NCBI GenBank assembly: GCA_003509235.1
Contig: DONH01000338.1
Span: 1-9,852, forward strand
Source: Planctomycetaceae bacterium
Lineage (GTDB): Bacteria > Planctomycetota > Planctomycetia > Pirellulales > UBA1268
Length of the DNA stretch: 9,852 nt
Reading direction: 5' to 3'
Made by a program: the position numbers and the translations under genes. Positions 1-6,123 of this stretch are shown here, in pieces. Each line of letters starts with the position of its first letter. The stretch's first letter is position 1. The notes below the pieces were generated by a model. The model searched no databases, was not told where the DNA came from, and saw nothing but the letters and a program-made list of their open reading frames with translations.

Positions 1-396
1 TACTTCTGATTTCGCGCGGTTGTTGAACTGTAGGAATTCATGAATAACACTCTCACCAAGACTGTCGTGTGCATCCTCAATTGTTCCCAGGACCTTGTTT
101 TCTAGGACTATTGATGTGCCGCCCATCGGCTGTGTTTGAAGACCAAAGTGCTCGATGAGCTCTCGAAGCGGATCTTCATCTATCAAGGAGTAATCATAAA
201 ACTCAGCGGCACCAGCTTCGTACTGTATGCCTTTGGCTGTAAACTGCTCAGTTAACAATTTTCCTCCGAGTCGATTGCTTGACTCGAAAATAGAAATGTT
301 GAGAGGTGTGGAGCAGAGTTGCTCAAGACGATAGGCAGTAAAGAGGCCGCCCGGCCCTCCACCAATAATCCCAATATTCCACCGGGGTATGTTCAT
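1..396 (-). CDS. FAD-dependent amine oxidase / protoporphyrinogen oxidase-like flavoprotein (partial, N-terminus only)
   Basis: The reverse strand from ATG at 396 stays open for 132 codons to the left edge, so only the N-terminal part is present. Residues 7-17 (NIGIIGGGPGG) form the beta-alpha-beta FAD-binding motif, with GxGxxG at G12, G14 and G17. E38 at the end of the second strand (ISIFES) is placed to bind the adenosine ribose. The following RLGGK (42-46) and EAGAAEF (60-66) match the second conserved block of flavin amine oxidases, phytoene desaturases and protoporphyrinogen oxidases. The substrate cannot be told without the C-terminal half. The gene lies about 100 nt downstream of, and on the same strand as, the M20 peptidase gene, so co-transcription is possible. 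I see no good Shine-Dalgarno before the ATG; it was chosen because the Rossmann strand begins right after it. The family call is firm, the specific enzyme is not. Confidence 0.82.
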   Translation of the reverse strand, partial: MNIPRWNIGIIGGGPGGLFTAYRLEQLCSTPLNISIFESSNRLGGKLLTEQFTAKGIQYEAGAAEFYDYSLIDEDPLRELIEHFGLQTQPMGGTSIVLENKVLGTIEDAHDSLGESVIHEFLQFNNRAKSEV

Positions 397-496
397 TATG
401 GTATGAAACGTCGTGGCACAGAAAAGGTTGTGTTGAGACGAGTAATAAATCAGTTCGGAAAGACGAATTGCTTTGCCAAAGGAAACGAAACGGATT

Positions 497-1780
497 CTAA
501 TCCATCGTGGCTAGCATAATTGCAGTTTGGCAGGCAGCCCTGAAGGCTTCGAGGTCAAGCCATTCATTGGTTGTATGGATGTCATGCTGTCCGCAGCCAA
601 GAGTGACTGTTGGTATGCCGTTGGCTGCCATCCAATTCGCATCCAAGCCACCATTGGAGATGTCGTAGTACGGTGTGTGACCGAGGGCTTGGAGTGCCCT
701 GTGTGCAGTTGTAATTGAGGGGTCGTTTTTTGTGAGCCGAAAAGCTTCGTAGTCGAGTCGTTTTGATATTGAAACGGTCCCTTTACAACCGCTCGCCGAT
801 TTCACTTGATTTGCCGCTTTTTTGAATGCCTTCTCGATCGCTTGAACAATCCTGTTTCGAAACGCGGTGTCATGTCCTCGTGCCTCCGCCCGCAGCGTTG
901 CACGTTCTGCAACAACGTTGGTAGCAGCACCGCTATGAATCACTCCAATATTGCTCGTTCCCCTCTTCGACCCTTTCTCAACTAACCCATGCCAGCCATC
1001 TTTATGCAATGATGCGATGGCAAGTGAAGCAATTGCAATTGCTGAAACGCCGTTTTCAGGCGCAACTCCGGCGTGGCTTGGGATTCCTTCGATGGTGATG
1101 TCGAGACGCTGACCACCGGTTGCCCCAATCGTCAACTTGTCCACGTCTCCACCGTCGAAATTAAAGGCCAGCTTCGGTTTTCCAAGGTCAGTTGCCTTGA
1201 CTGTACGAGCGCCCCACAGCCCCACTTCCTCTTGTATTGCAAAGAAGAATGTAAGCGGTGGATGGTCAATTTTTTGACGTAGGATTTCAATCGCCGTTGA
1301 GAGCACGACGCCACACCCGGAACGGTCATCCGCGCCGAGACCCGTCGCTGGATTACCACTTTTTACGATGTCTCCACGAATGACAGGTCTTGTTCCTTCA
1401 CAAACAGGGACAGTATCCATGTGTGCCATAAGGAGTCGGCGTGGCCCTCTTCGCGTACCAGGGAATTTTATGATTAAGTTTCCACAGTTGCCTTTCAGAG
1501 GCGTTTTTTTATGTGCCTGATCAAATGAGATGATGTTTTTTGAGCAGCCAGCGTCGAGTAGTTTTTTTTGAATTGCTTCAGCGACTTGCTTTTCCTTTCC
1601 TGAAATGCCTGGAATCTTTAAAAGATCAAGAACAGTTTTTTGCGCTCGCCCCAAATCAATCTCGGGTATGTTTGACTGGTCTCGTGCAGCAAGTTGTGCA
1701 GTGCGTTTTACTTTTGCGCGAGGTTTTTTTTGAAGCAATGGACGGGAAGTTTTTCTTTTTGTTGATGTGGAGTGTGCCAT
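497..1780 (-). CDS. M20-family zinc metallopeptidase (peptidase T-like)
   Basis: This 427-residue protein belongs to the M20 family of co-catalytic dizinc exo- and dipeptidases. Visible motifs in order: AHMDT (119-123) with ligands H120 and D122; GADD (149-152), whose D151 should bridge the metals; QEE (183-185), where E184 is the expected general base and E185 a ligand; D209 in FNFDGG; and a C-terminal GQHDIHTTNEW (397-407), where H402 is the likely last ligand. The lid/dimerisation domain lies at about 223-335 and contains IPSHAG (233-238). All catalytic positions are present, so the enzyme should be active, probably as a cytosolic aminopeptidase of the PepT-like branch; the substrate is unknown. 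Residues 1-40 are a Lys/Arg-rich extension before the first core helix (about 41-56). The ATG at 1780 has no clear Shine-Dalgarno and overlaps the start codon of the divergent gene, so the true start could be internal, for example TTG at 1654. Confidence 0.9.
   Translation of the reverse strand: MAHSTSTKRKTSRPLLQKKPRAKVKRTAQLAARDQSNIPEIDLGRAQKTVLDLLKIPGISGKEKQVAEAIQKKLLDAGCSKNIISFDQAHKKTPLKGNCGNLIIKFPGTRRGPRRLLMAHMDTVPVCEGTRPVIRGDIVKSGNPATGLGADDRSGCGVVLSTAIEILRQKIDHPPLTFFFAIQEEVGLWGARTVKATDLGKPKLAFNFDGGDVDKLTIGATGGQRLDITIEGIPSHAGVAPENGVSAIAIASLAIASLHKDGWHGLVEKGSKRGTSNIGVIHSGAATNVVAERATLRAEARGHDTAFRNRIVQAIEKAFKKAANQVKSASGCKGTVSISKRLDYEAFRLTKNDPSITTAHRALQALGHTPYYDISNGGLDANWMAANGIPTVTLGCGQHDIHTTNEWLDLEAFRAACQTAIMLATMD
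1769..1772 (+). promoter_or_regulatory. Ribosome binding site of the deoxyribosyltransferase-like gene
   Basis: GGAG lies 6 nt before the ATG at 1779. This favours ATG 1779 over the in-frame GTG at 1767, which would place the GGAG inside the coding sequence and has no comparable site upstream. Confidence 0.6.
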
Positions 1781-2207
1781 GAAAATTTTTCTTGCGGGGA
1801 TTATGCAGGGGTCGCACGTTTCGGCGTGTGTGCATGATCAATCATATCGTGATTCATTACACGATATTGTACAGGGGCACTGGCCAAAGGCAGAAGTTTA
1901 TGATCCATTTGCGAATCACACCGAATCAGCGGGGTACAGCAGCGGTCGTGCCCGGGACGTGTTTTGCCAGCATATCCGAATGTGTCAACAGTTCGATGTG
2001 TTGATTGCGTACATTCCCGAGGCATCAATGGGAACAGCAATCGAAATGTGGGAGGCACATACGAACGCAAGATTTGTGATCACAATTACCCCGCTCATCC
2101 ATAATTGGGTGGTCCAGATCACGAGCAATGTAATTTACGGAACAGTATCAGCGTTCGTGGAATCGCTTCGGTCTGGTGAGATTGATAAACTGATAGGGCA
2201 CGAATAA
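1779..2207 (+). CDS. Nucleoside 2-deoxyribosyltransferase-like protein
   Basis: The 142-residue protein has the fold signature of the nucleoside 2-deoxyribosyltransferase / DNPH1-like group. It begins with the strand MKIFLAGIMQGS, typical of the phosphate/sugar-binding N-terminus. YRDSL (23-27) and a short YDP segment (41-43) follow, then an FDVLIAYIPEASMGTAIEMWEAH region (72-94). There D73 and the Glu of GTAIEM (E89) match the conserved Asp and the catalytic nucleophile of the family. A NWV segment (109-111) and an aromatic C-terminal helix complete it. Family members transfer deoxyribose between bases or hydrolyse the N-glycosidic bond of nucleosides or nucleotides; which applies here cannot be read from sequence. 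The gene is divergent from the M20 peptidase with overlapping start codons and convergent with pgpA, so it is probably transcribed alone. The ATG was chosen for its Shine-Dalgarno and its position directly before the first beta strand. Confidence 0.8.
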   Translation: MKIFLAGIMQGSHVSACVHDQSYRDSLHDIVQGHWPKAEVYDPFANHTESAGYSSGRARDVFCQHIRMCQQFDVLIAYIPEASMGTAIEMWEAHTNARFVITITPLIHNWVVQITSNVIYGTVSAFVESLRSGEIDKLIGHE

Positions 2208-2259
2208 ATTTTTCATGATTAGTTTGTGGTAAGAACCATCAGCCCAACCAAGACATGAG

Positions 2260-2775
2260 CTATCCGTAGGAATGCATGAGAGCCCTAATCGCGAGAAGTG
2301 TACAGGCTGCAAGCCCGGCAGCAGCCCAGTCATCGGCCATGATGCCGAGCCCTGCAGGAAGATTTTCAAACTGTCGACAAGGAGGTGGTTTCGTGATGTC
2401 AAACAGCCGAAAGAGCAGGAAAGCAAGAAGCATGGTCAGCCATATTCGCTCTTGGGGGGGAATAACAAAAAGCACAAATGGCATTGCGGCAAATTCATCA
2501 AGGACGATGGATGAGGGGTCTTTATTTCCTCCGAGTCGCTGTGAAGCAATCGTGCAGACAGGAACGGCAAGGCAGCACACCGTCACCCATAACAGCAATT
2601 CGAGAAAGAAAGGAATCTGAGCAAATGAAAGTGCTGCGATAATTGGTAACGCTGCTGCAGACCCCCACGTTCCCGGTGCTGGACGGAGCCTGCCAATCCA
2701 AAAACATGTTGCCAAAACCACAGTTGGATGCCCCCAGGCAGCAGACTTGGTTGCAGCAGAAGGTTCGGTATTCAC
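2260..2775 (-). CDS. pgpA: Phosphatidylglycerophosphatase A
   Basis: This 171-residue integral membrane enzyme dephosphorylates phosphatidylglycerol phosphate to phosphatidylglycerol, the last step of PG synthesis. Family motifs are complete: APGTWGS (33-39), DPSSIVLDE (86-94) with acidic residues D86, D93 and E94, FRLFDITKP (122-130), and the C-terminal GIMADDWAAAG (144-154) with D148 and D149. These acidic clusters are the expected Mg2+-dependent active site. Hydrophobic segments at about 41-56, 57-76, 95-105, 111-125 and 150-165 fit the usual compact membrane protein, and the length is normal. The start is GTG at 2775, supported by AGGA on the reverse strand 8 nt upstream. It is divergent from def with a spacer of about 95 nt and convergent with the deoxyribosyltransferase-like gene, whose stop is 52 nt away. 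Confidence 0.94.
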   Translation of the reverse strand: MNTEPSAATKSAAWGHPTVVLATCFWIGRLRPAPGTWGSAAALPIIAALSFAQIPFFLELLLWVTVCCLAVPVCTIASQRLGGNKDPSSIVLDEFAAMPFVLFVIPPQERIWLTMLLAFLLFRLFDITKPPPCRQFENLPAGLGIMADDWAAAGLAACTLLAIRALMHSYG

Positions 2776-2783
2776 GGGGTGGT

Positions 2784-2787
2784 TCCT
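2784..2787 (-). promoter_or_regulatory. Ribosome binding site deciding the GTG start of pgpA
   Basis: On the reverse strand AGGA stands 8 nt before the GTG at 2775. No ATG lies near it in frame, so this site supports the GTG as the pgpA start. Confidence 0.6.
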
Positions 2788-2788
2788 G

Positions 2789-2817
2789 TTGGCAGGCTAA
2801 GAAAACGGTATTATATA
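2789..2817 (+). promoter_or_regulatory. Probable sigma-70-type promoter of the def-fmt-miaB-glnE cluster
   Basis: TTGGCA (2789-2794) and TATATA (2812-2817) are separated by 17 bp, a near-ideal housekeeping promoter. Transcription would begin near 2824. That leaves a leader of about 45 nt before the GTG at 2870 and makes the more upstream in-frame GTG at 2822 an unlikely start codon. The element is seen by eye only; organisms outside Proteobacteria may use other consensus sequences. Confidence 0.45.
2810..2815 (-). promoter_or_regulatory. Possible -10 element of the pgpA promoter
   Basis: The reverse strand reads a perfect TATAAT here, 35-40 nt upstream of the pgpA GTG and on the correct strand. 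It overlaps the -10 of the divergent def promoter. No good -35 hexamer is visible 17 bp upstream (only a weak TCCTTC-like stretch), so the call rests on the -10 alone. Confidence 0.35.
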
Positions 2818-2869
2818 AGAAGTGTTCTTTCGGAAGGAATGTTTTCGTTTCAATCTTATAGGTTTTTCC

Positions 2870-3511
2870 GTGTCCTCTTCACAAAATCCTGAGCCCCAAC
2901 CGTCTGCCGAGTCTTCCATCGGCAAGCTTTGCCTGGTTGAGTATCCACACCCAGCACTCTTTCGGAAGTCAAAGCCACTTCTCCGTATTGATGGAGGGGT
3001 CCGTGATGCCGTCGAACAGATGTTCGATATCATGTATGAATCTCATGGCGTGGGGTTGGCTGCAAACCAAGTTGCTCTGCCGTATAGAATGTTTGTAGTT
3101 AATGTTACGGGCGATCCTGATTCGGGTGAGGAGCTAGCCTTTCTGAATCCGATTTTGACTCGTCCACGTGGCACAGCGATACAAGAGGAGGGTTGCCTCA
3201 GTCTTCCGGGGCTACGAGCCGATGTTCGACGGCCACAGCGAGTAGTAGTCGAGGCTTGGAGTGTAGATGGGCAGCCAATACGCATTGATTTGGATGGTTT
3301 CTTGGCCCGTGTTGTTCAGCACGAATTTGATCATCTTGATGGACGTCTTTTCACGGACAGGCTCCCTGATGCAGCAGGTCTCGAAGTGAAGCGAGACCTT
3401 GAATTGCTTGAAGATATTTATCATGGAAAGCAATCCCGTGGTGAGTTGCCACCAGAAGATATAATCATGGCGGAACTGGATCGGCTCGAAGATCAGCGTT
3501 GTAAGTCATGA
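2870..3511 (+). CDS. def: Peptide deformylase
   Basis: Peptide deformylase removes the formyl group from the N-terminal Met of nascent proteins on the ribosome. All three signature motifs are present (numbering from GTG 2870): GVGLAANQ (60-67), EGCLS (107-111) with metal ligand C109, and QHEFDH (150-155) with ligands H151 and H155 and catalytic E152. From this GTG the protein is 213 residues, somewhat long for the family: a loose Ser/Pro-rich N-terminus of about 18 residues precedes the core (KLCLVEYPHP), and a charged C-terminal tail (about 160-213) follows the HExDH helix. The frame is also open from GTG 2822 (229 residues). I prefer 2870 because the inferred transcription start is near 2824 and a TAGG stands 7 nt upstream; both starts remain possible. 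The stop overlaps the fmt start (ATGA at 3508-3511), so the two are translationally coupled. Confidence 0.93.
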   Translation: MSSSQNPEPQPSAESSIGKLCLVEYPHPALFRKSKPLLRIDGGVRDAVEQMFDIMYESHGVGLAANQVALPYRMFVVNVTGDPDSGEELAFLNPILTRPRGTAIQEEGCLSLPGLRADVRRPQRVVVEAWSVDGQPIRIDLDGFLARVVQHEFDHLDGRLFTDRLPDAAGLEVKRDLELLEDIYHGKQSRGELPPEDIIMAELDRLEDQRCKS

Positions 3512-4548
3512 GCACATCGGATTCCAATCAGGGATTATCTGTTGTGGTCATGGGGACGGGGCCCTTTATCCTTCCGTCATTCGAGTCACTTTTGTCATCA
3601 AGGCATCGCATTGTTGCAGTTGTTACTCGTCCTTCTCGTGCTGCTCGTGGAAGGCGAGCGCCAGTAAACCCTATGCGGGAAGCTGCGGAAAAAGCTGGAT
3701 TTCCATTACTTGATCCACCGGATGTAAACGCCGTGGACGTGCAAGATGAAATAAGATCGCGCGGCGCTGACGTTATGTTGGTGTGTGATTATGGCCAGAT
3801 ACTCTCAGCAGATACTCTTGGTACGACGCCTCTAGGTGGCATCAATCTGCACGGTTCGATCCTTCCACGGCATCGTGGGGCTGCACCCGTACAATGGTCT
3901 ATTCTTAGTGGTGATAAGCAAACAGGGGTGAGTGTCATTCATATGACACCAAAGCTTGATGCTGGTCGTGTCATTGCAACTCGCTCTACGCTGATTGGAT
4001 CAAAAGAAACATCTGCTGAGTTGGAGGCTCGGTTGGCTCAACTCGGTGTTGAGGTGGTTTTAGACTCTCTCAACCGTTTGGAAGCAATGAAACATGCCAC
4101 CAACGAGGCGGATATAACAATCGGACAGGTTCAAGATGAGAAAAAAGCGACATTGGCACCAAGAATTACAAAGCAAGACGGGGTAATCAATTGGGAAATG
4201 ACCGCTACTGAAATTGATCGCCGTCGAAGGGCCTTTGACCCATGGCCTCGCTTGACGGCGTTTGTTCCGCACATGAACGTCTTTCGTAGGCTTGTGTGCT
4301 TAGAAACAGAAGTTGTTGCAGGTCAATCAGACAACTCTTCTATTGCGCCAGGAGTAGTCAGTGAGATACGCCCAGATTGTCTGATTGTCGCTTGCGGTAA
4401 AGGAAGTCGACTAGCTATTCAGCGAGTGATACCAGAAGGAAAGCGAGCTATGACAGCAGCTGATTTTATTCGTGGAAGTGCGCTGCAAGTAGGCTCCCAA
4501 TTGCCTGTTTCGATTGCCCATGGAGACACTCCGCAATCCTTAGGATAA
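3508..4548 (+). CDS. fmt: Methionyl-tRNA formyltransferase
   Basis: Fmt transfers a formyl group from 10-formyl-tetrahydrofolate to the amino group of Met-tRNAi, enabling bacterial initiation. In this 346-residue protein the N-terminal formyltransferase domain (about 10-200) carries the substrate-binding and catalytic block INLHGSILPRHRGAAP (112-127), with N113 and H115, and KLDAG (149-153) with the catalytic D151. The linker and C-terminal OB-like domain (about 215-335) show the conserved INWEMTATEIDRRRRAFDPWP stretch (227-247) and the closing GKRAMTAADFIRGSALQVG (311-329). The length is slightly above the usual 310-320, owing to short extensions at both ends. The ATG overlaps the def stop by 4 nt and lacks its own strong Shine-Dalgarno, as expected for translational coupling. 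Def and Fmt are functional partners and very often neighbours. miaB starts 10 nt after the stop. Confidence 0.96.
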   Translation: MSTSDSNQGLSVVVMGTGPFILPSFESLLSSRHRIVAVVTRPSRAARGRRAPVNPMREAAEKAGFPLLDPPDVNAVDVQDEIRSRGADVMLVCDYGQILSADTLGTTPLGGINLHGSILPRHRGAAPVQWSILSGDKQTGVSVIHMTPKLDAGRVIATRSTLIGSKETSAELEARLAQLGVEVVLDSLNRLEAMKHATNEADITIGQVQDEKKATLAPRITKQDGVINWEMTATEIDRRRRAFDPWPRLTAFVPHMNVFRRLVCLETEVVAGQSDNSSIAPGVVSEIRPDCLIVACGKGSRLAIQRVIPEGKRAMTAADFIRGSALQVGSQLPVSIAHGDTPQSLG

Positions 4549-4558
4549 GATCGAAAAT

Positions 4559-6064
4559 ATGACTTCTACAAAACGATTATTTATTGAGACCGTTGGCTGT
4601 CAGATGAATGTTCTTGATAGCGAGCTTGTCGTAGCAGCGTTACGTCGTCAAGGGTGGGGAATGACGGCTACGATGACCGACGCCGATGCAATCTTCTTTA
4701 ATACATGTAGTGTTCGCCAGCATGCCGAGGATAAAATCTATTCAGCCCTTGGGCGGGTACGAAAACAAAAGAAAAAAAACCCAGAACTAATCGTTGGTGT
4801 TTTGGGATGCATGGCTCAAAAAGATCAGGAAATGATCCGTGCGCGAGCTCCATGGGTTGATCTTGTTGTTGGCCCTGGGCAACTCCATAGAGTGCCTTCT
4901 CTTGTTGATTTGATTCGGGCAGGGAGTGGGCCTCAGCTTGAAGTGAGTCTTGATCGTAAATCAGGCAGTCGGTTAGAGGTCGTAGACAGCTTCGAGAGTT
5001 ATGATCCTGATCGAGATGCGACAATGCGGCCAACGCCATTTCAGGCATTCGTTCGGACGCAGACGGGCTGTGACAAATTTTGTGCCTTTTGTGTCGTGCC
5101 AAGAGTACGAGGGCCAGAGCAGGCTCGGCCACCACATGCCATCATTGCTGAAGCTGAGAAACTAGTTGGGGAGGGTTGTAGGGAAATAACACTGATTGGA
5201 CAGACAGTGAACAGTTATCGTTGGTCTGATGGAGGAAAAACATCTCGTCTATCTGACTTGTTGGTGGGACTGGATGCAATCGATGGACTAGATCGTATTA
5301 AGTTTGTCACAAGTTACCCACGTGATATGACAACGGATTTGATTGAGGCAGTCCGTGATCTTCCACATGTCTCACACTATATTCATGTGCCAGCTCAGCA
5401 CGGTTCAGATGCCGTTCTTAAGCGAATGAAGCGCGGGTACACCATAGGTCAGTACATGGAAATGCTTGGTCGCTTAAGGGAAGCAATTCCTCATGTTGCT
5501 GTGTCGAGTGATTTTATTGTCGGTTTCTGCGGGGAGACAGATGCAGAATTCGCATTAAGTCTCGAGCTTACGAAGACAGTGAAATTTAAAAACAGTTTTA
5601 TTTTCAAGTATAGCCCGAGACCGGGAACGAGAGCATTCGATAAGCAAGCAGATGATGTACCAGAAAGTGTGAAAAAGGAAAGAAATCGTCTTCTTCAAGA
5701 GGCTCAGGCAGTTGCGAGTCTCGAAGGGAATCAACGGTTCGTCGGCTCTCGACAGCAGGTTCTCGTTGAAGGTCTTTCAACGCGCGATGAGAGGCATGCC
5801 GTAGATCCCGGGTCCGATGGTCTTGCGCAACTTACAGGCAGGACGATGTGCGATCGGATTGTAGTCTTTGATGCACCTCTTCGCCTAATTGGTAGAATGG
5901 TCGATGTGGATATCATTTCCGCCGGTGCTTGGAGCCTCGCTGGGGATGTAGCTGATGACTTGGCGAATGCTGTTCCACTCGATCATTTAGAACAATCGGG
6001 GCCAGCAGTACACCAGATTCGGGTTCCTTCGCAGTCTCCGCCACAGATTGCACAACGGTCGTAA
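4559..6064 (+). CDS. miaB: tRNA-2-methylthio-N6-dimethylallyladenosine synthase (radical SAM methylthiotransferase)
   Basis: MiaB adds a methylthio group to C2 of i6A37 in tRNAs that read UNN codons. The 501-residue protein has the full three-domain layout. The N-terminal methylthiotransferase domain (about 5-120) holds the auxiliary-cluster cysteines C14 (ETVGCQMN), C50 (NTCSVR) and C84 (LGCMAQ). The radical SAM domain (about 155-385) has the CxxxCxxC triad C171, C175 and C178 in TGCDKFCAFCVVPRVRG. The TRAM RNA-binding domain covers about 390-462. FFNTCSVRQHAEDK and VPAQHGSD are characteristic of MiaB rather than MtaB or RimO. Residues about 463-501 form a polar, Pro/Gln-rich tail beyond TRAM that is not part of the common family core. 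Translation probably uses a weak AAGA 8 nt before the ATG, helped by proximity to fmt (10 nt). The partner enzyme MiaA is not in the window. Confidence 0.96.
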   Translation: MTSTKRLFIETVGCQMNVLDSELVVAALRRQGWGMTATMTDADAIFFNTCSVRQHAEDKIYSALGRVRKQKKKNPELIVGVLGCMAQKDQEMIRARAPWVDLVVGPGQLHRVPSLVDLIRAGSGPQLEVSLDRKSGSRLEVVDSFESYDPDRDATMRPTPFQAFVRTQTGCDKFCAFCVVPRVRGPEQARPPHAIIAEAEKLVGEGCREITLIGQTVNSYRWSDGGKTSRLSDLLVGLDAIDGLDRIKFVTSYPRDMTTDLIEAVRDLPHVSHYIHVPAQHGSDAVLKRMKRGYTIGQYMEMLGRLREAIPHVAVSSDFIVGFCGETDAEFALSLELTKTVKFKNSFIFKYSPRPGTRAFDKQADDVPESVKKERNRLLQEAQAVASLEGNQRFVGSRQQVLVEGLSTRDERHAVDPGSDGLAQLTGRTMCDRIVVFDAPLRLIGRMVDVDIISAGAWSLAGDVADDLANAVPLDHLEQSGPAVHQIRVPSQSPPQIAQRS

Positions 6065-6123
6065 AGGGTTATCAAGACCAACAGCGCCCTCGAATATTAT
6101 TTGCTTGAACTGATCAGGCCACC

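Noticed and set aside
319..519. Open plus-strand frame of 66 codons
   Set aside because: It lies opposite the flavoprotein N-terminus and the end of the peptidase gene. Its product has no recognisable motif, whereas the reverse strand encodes a clear FAD-binding fold.
1767..1769. GTG as alternative start of the deoxyribosyltransferase-like gene
   Set aside because: It would add only four residues and place the good GGAG site inside the coding sequence. ATG 1779 begins directly with the first strand of the fold.
2208..2259. Terminator between the deoxyribosyltransferase-like gene and pgpA
   Set aside because: Only a 4-bp stem (TGGT/ACCA at 2227-2238) and a distant TCATG/CATGA pair are visible, with no GC-rich stem followed by a T run.
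2276..2620. Plus-strand frame of 114 codons
   Set aside because: It is antisense to pgpA, whose motifs are complete. The product is a low-complexity Ser/Arg-rich shadow.
2822..2824. GTG 2822 as start of def
   Set aside because: It sits at or before the inferred transcription start, lacks a properly spaced ribosome binding site and adds 16 residues foreign to the family. Not fully excluded.
6065..6123. Independent glnE promoter
   Set aside because: TTATCA (6069-6074) and TATTAT (6095-6100) are 20 bp apart, outside the usual spacing. Too weak to list as a feature.
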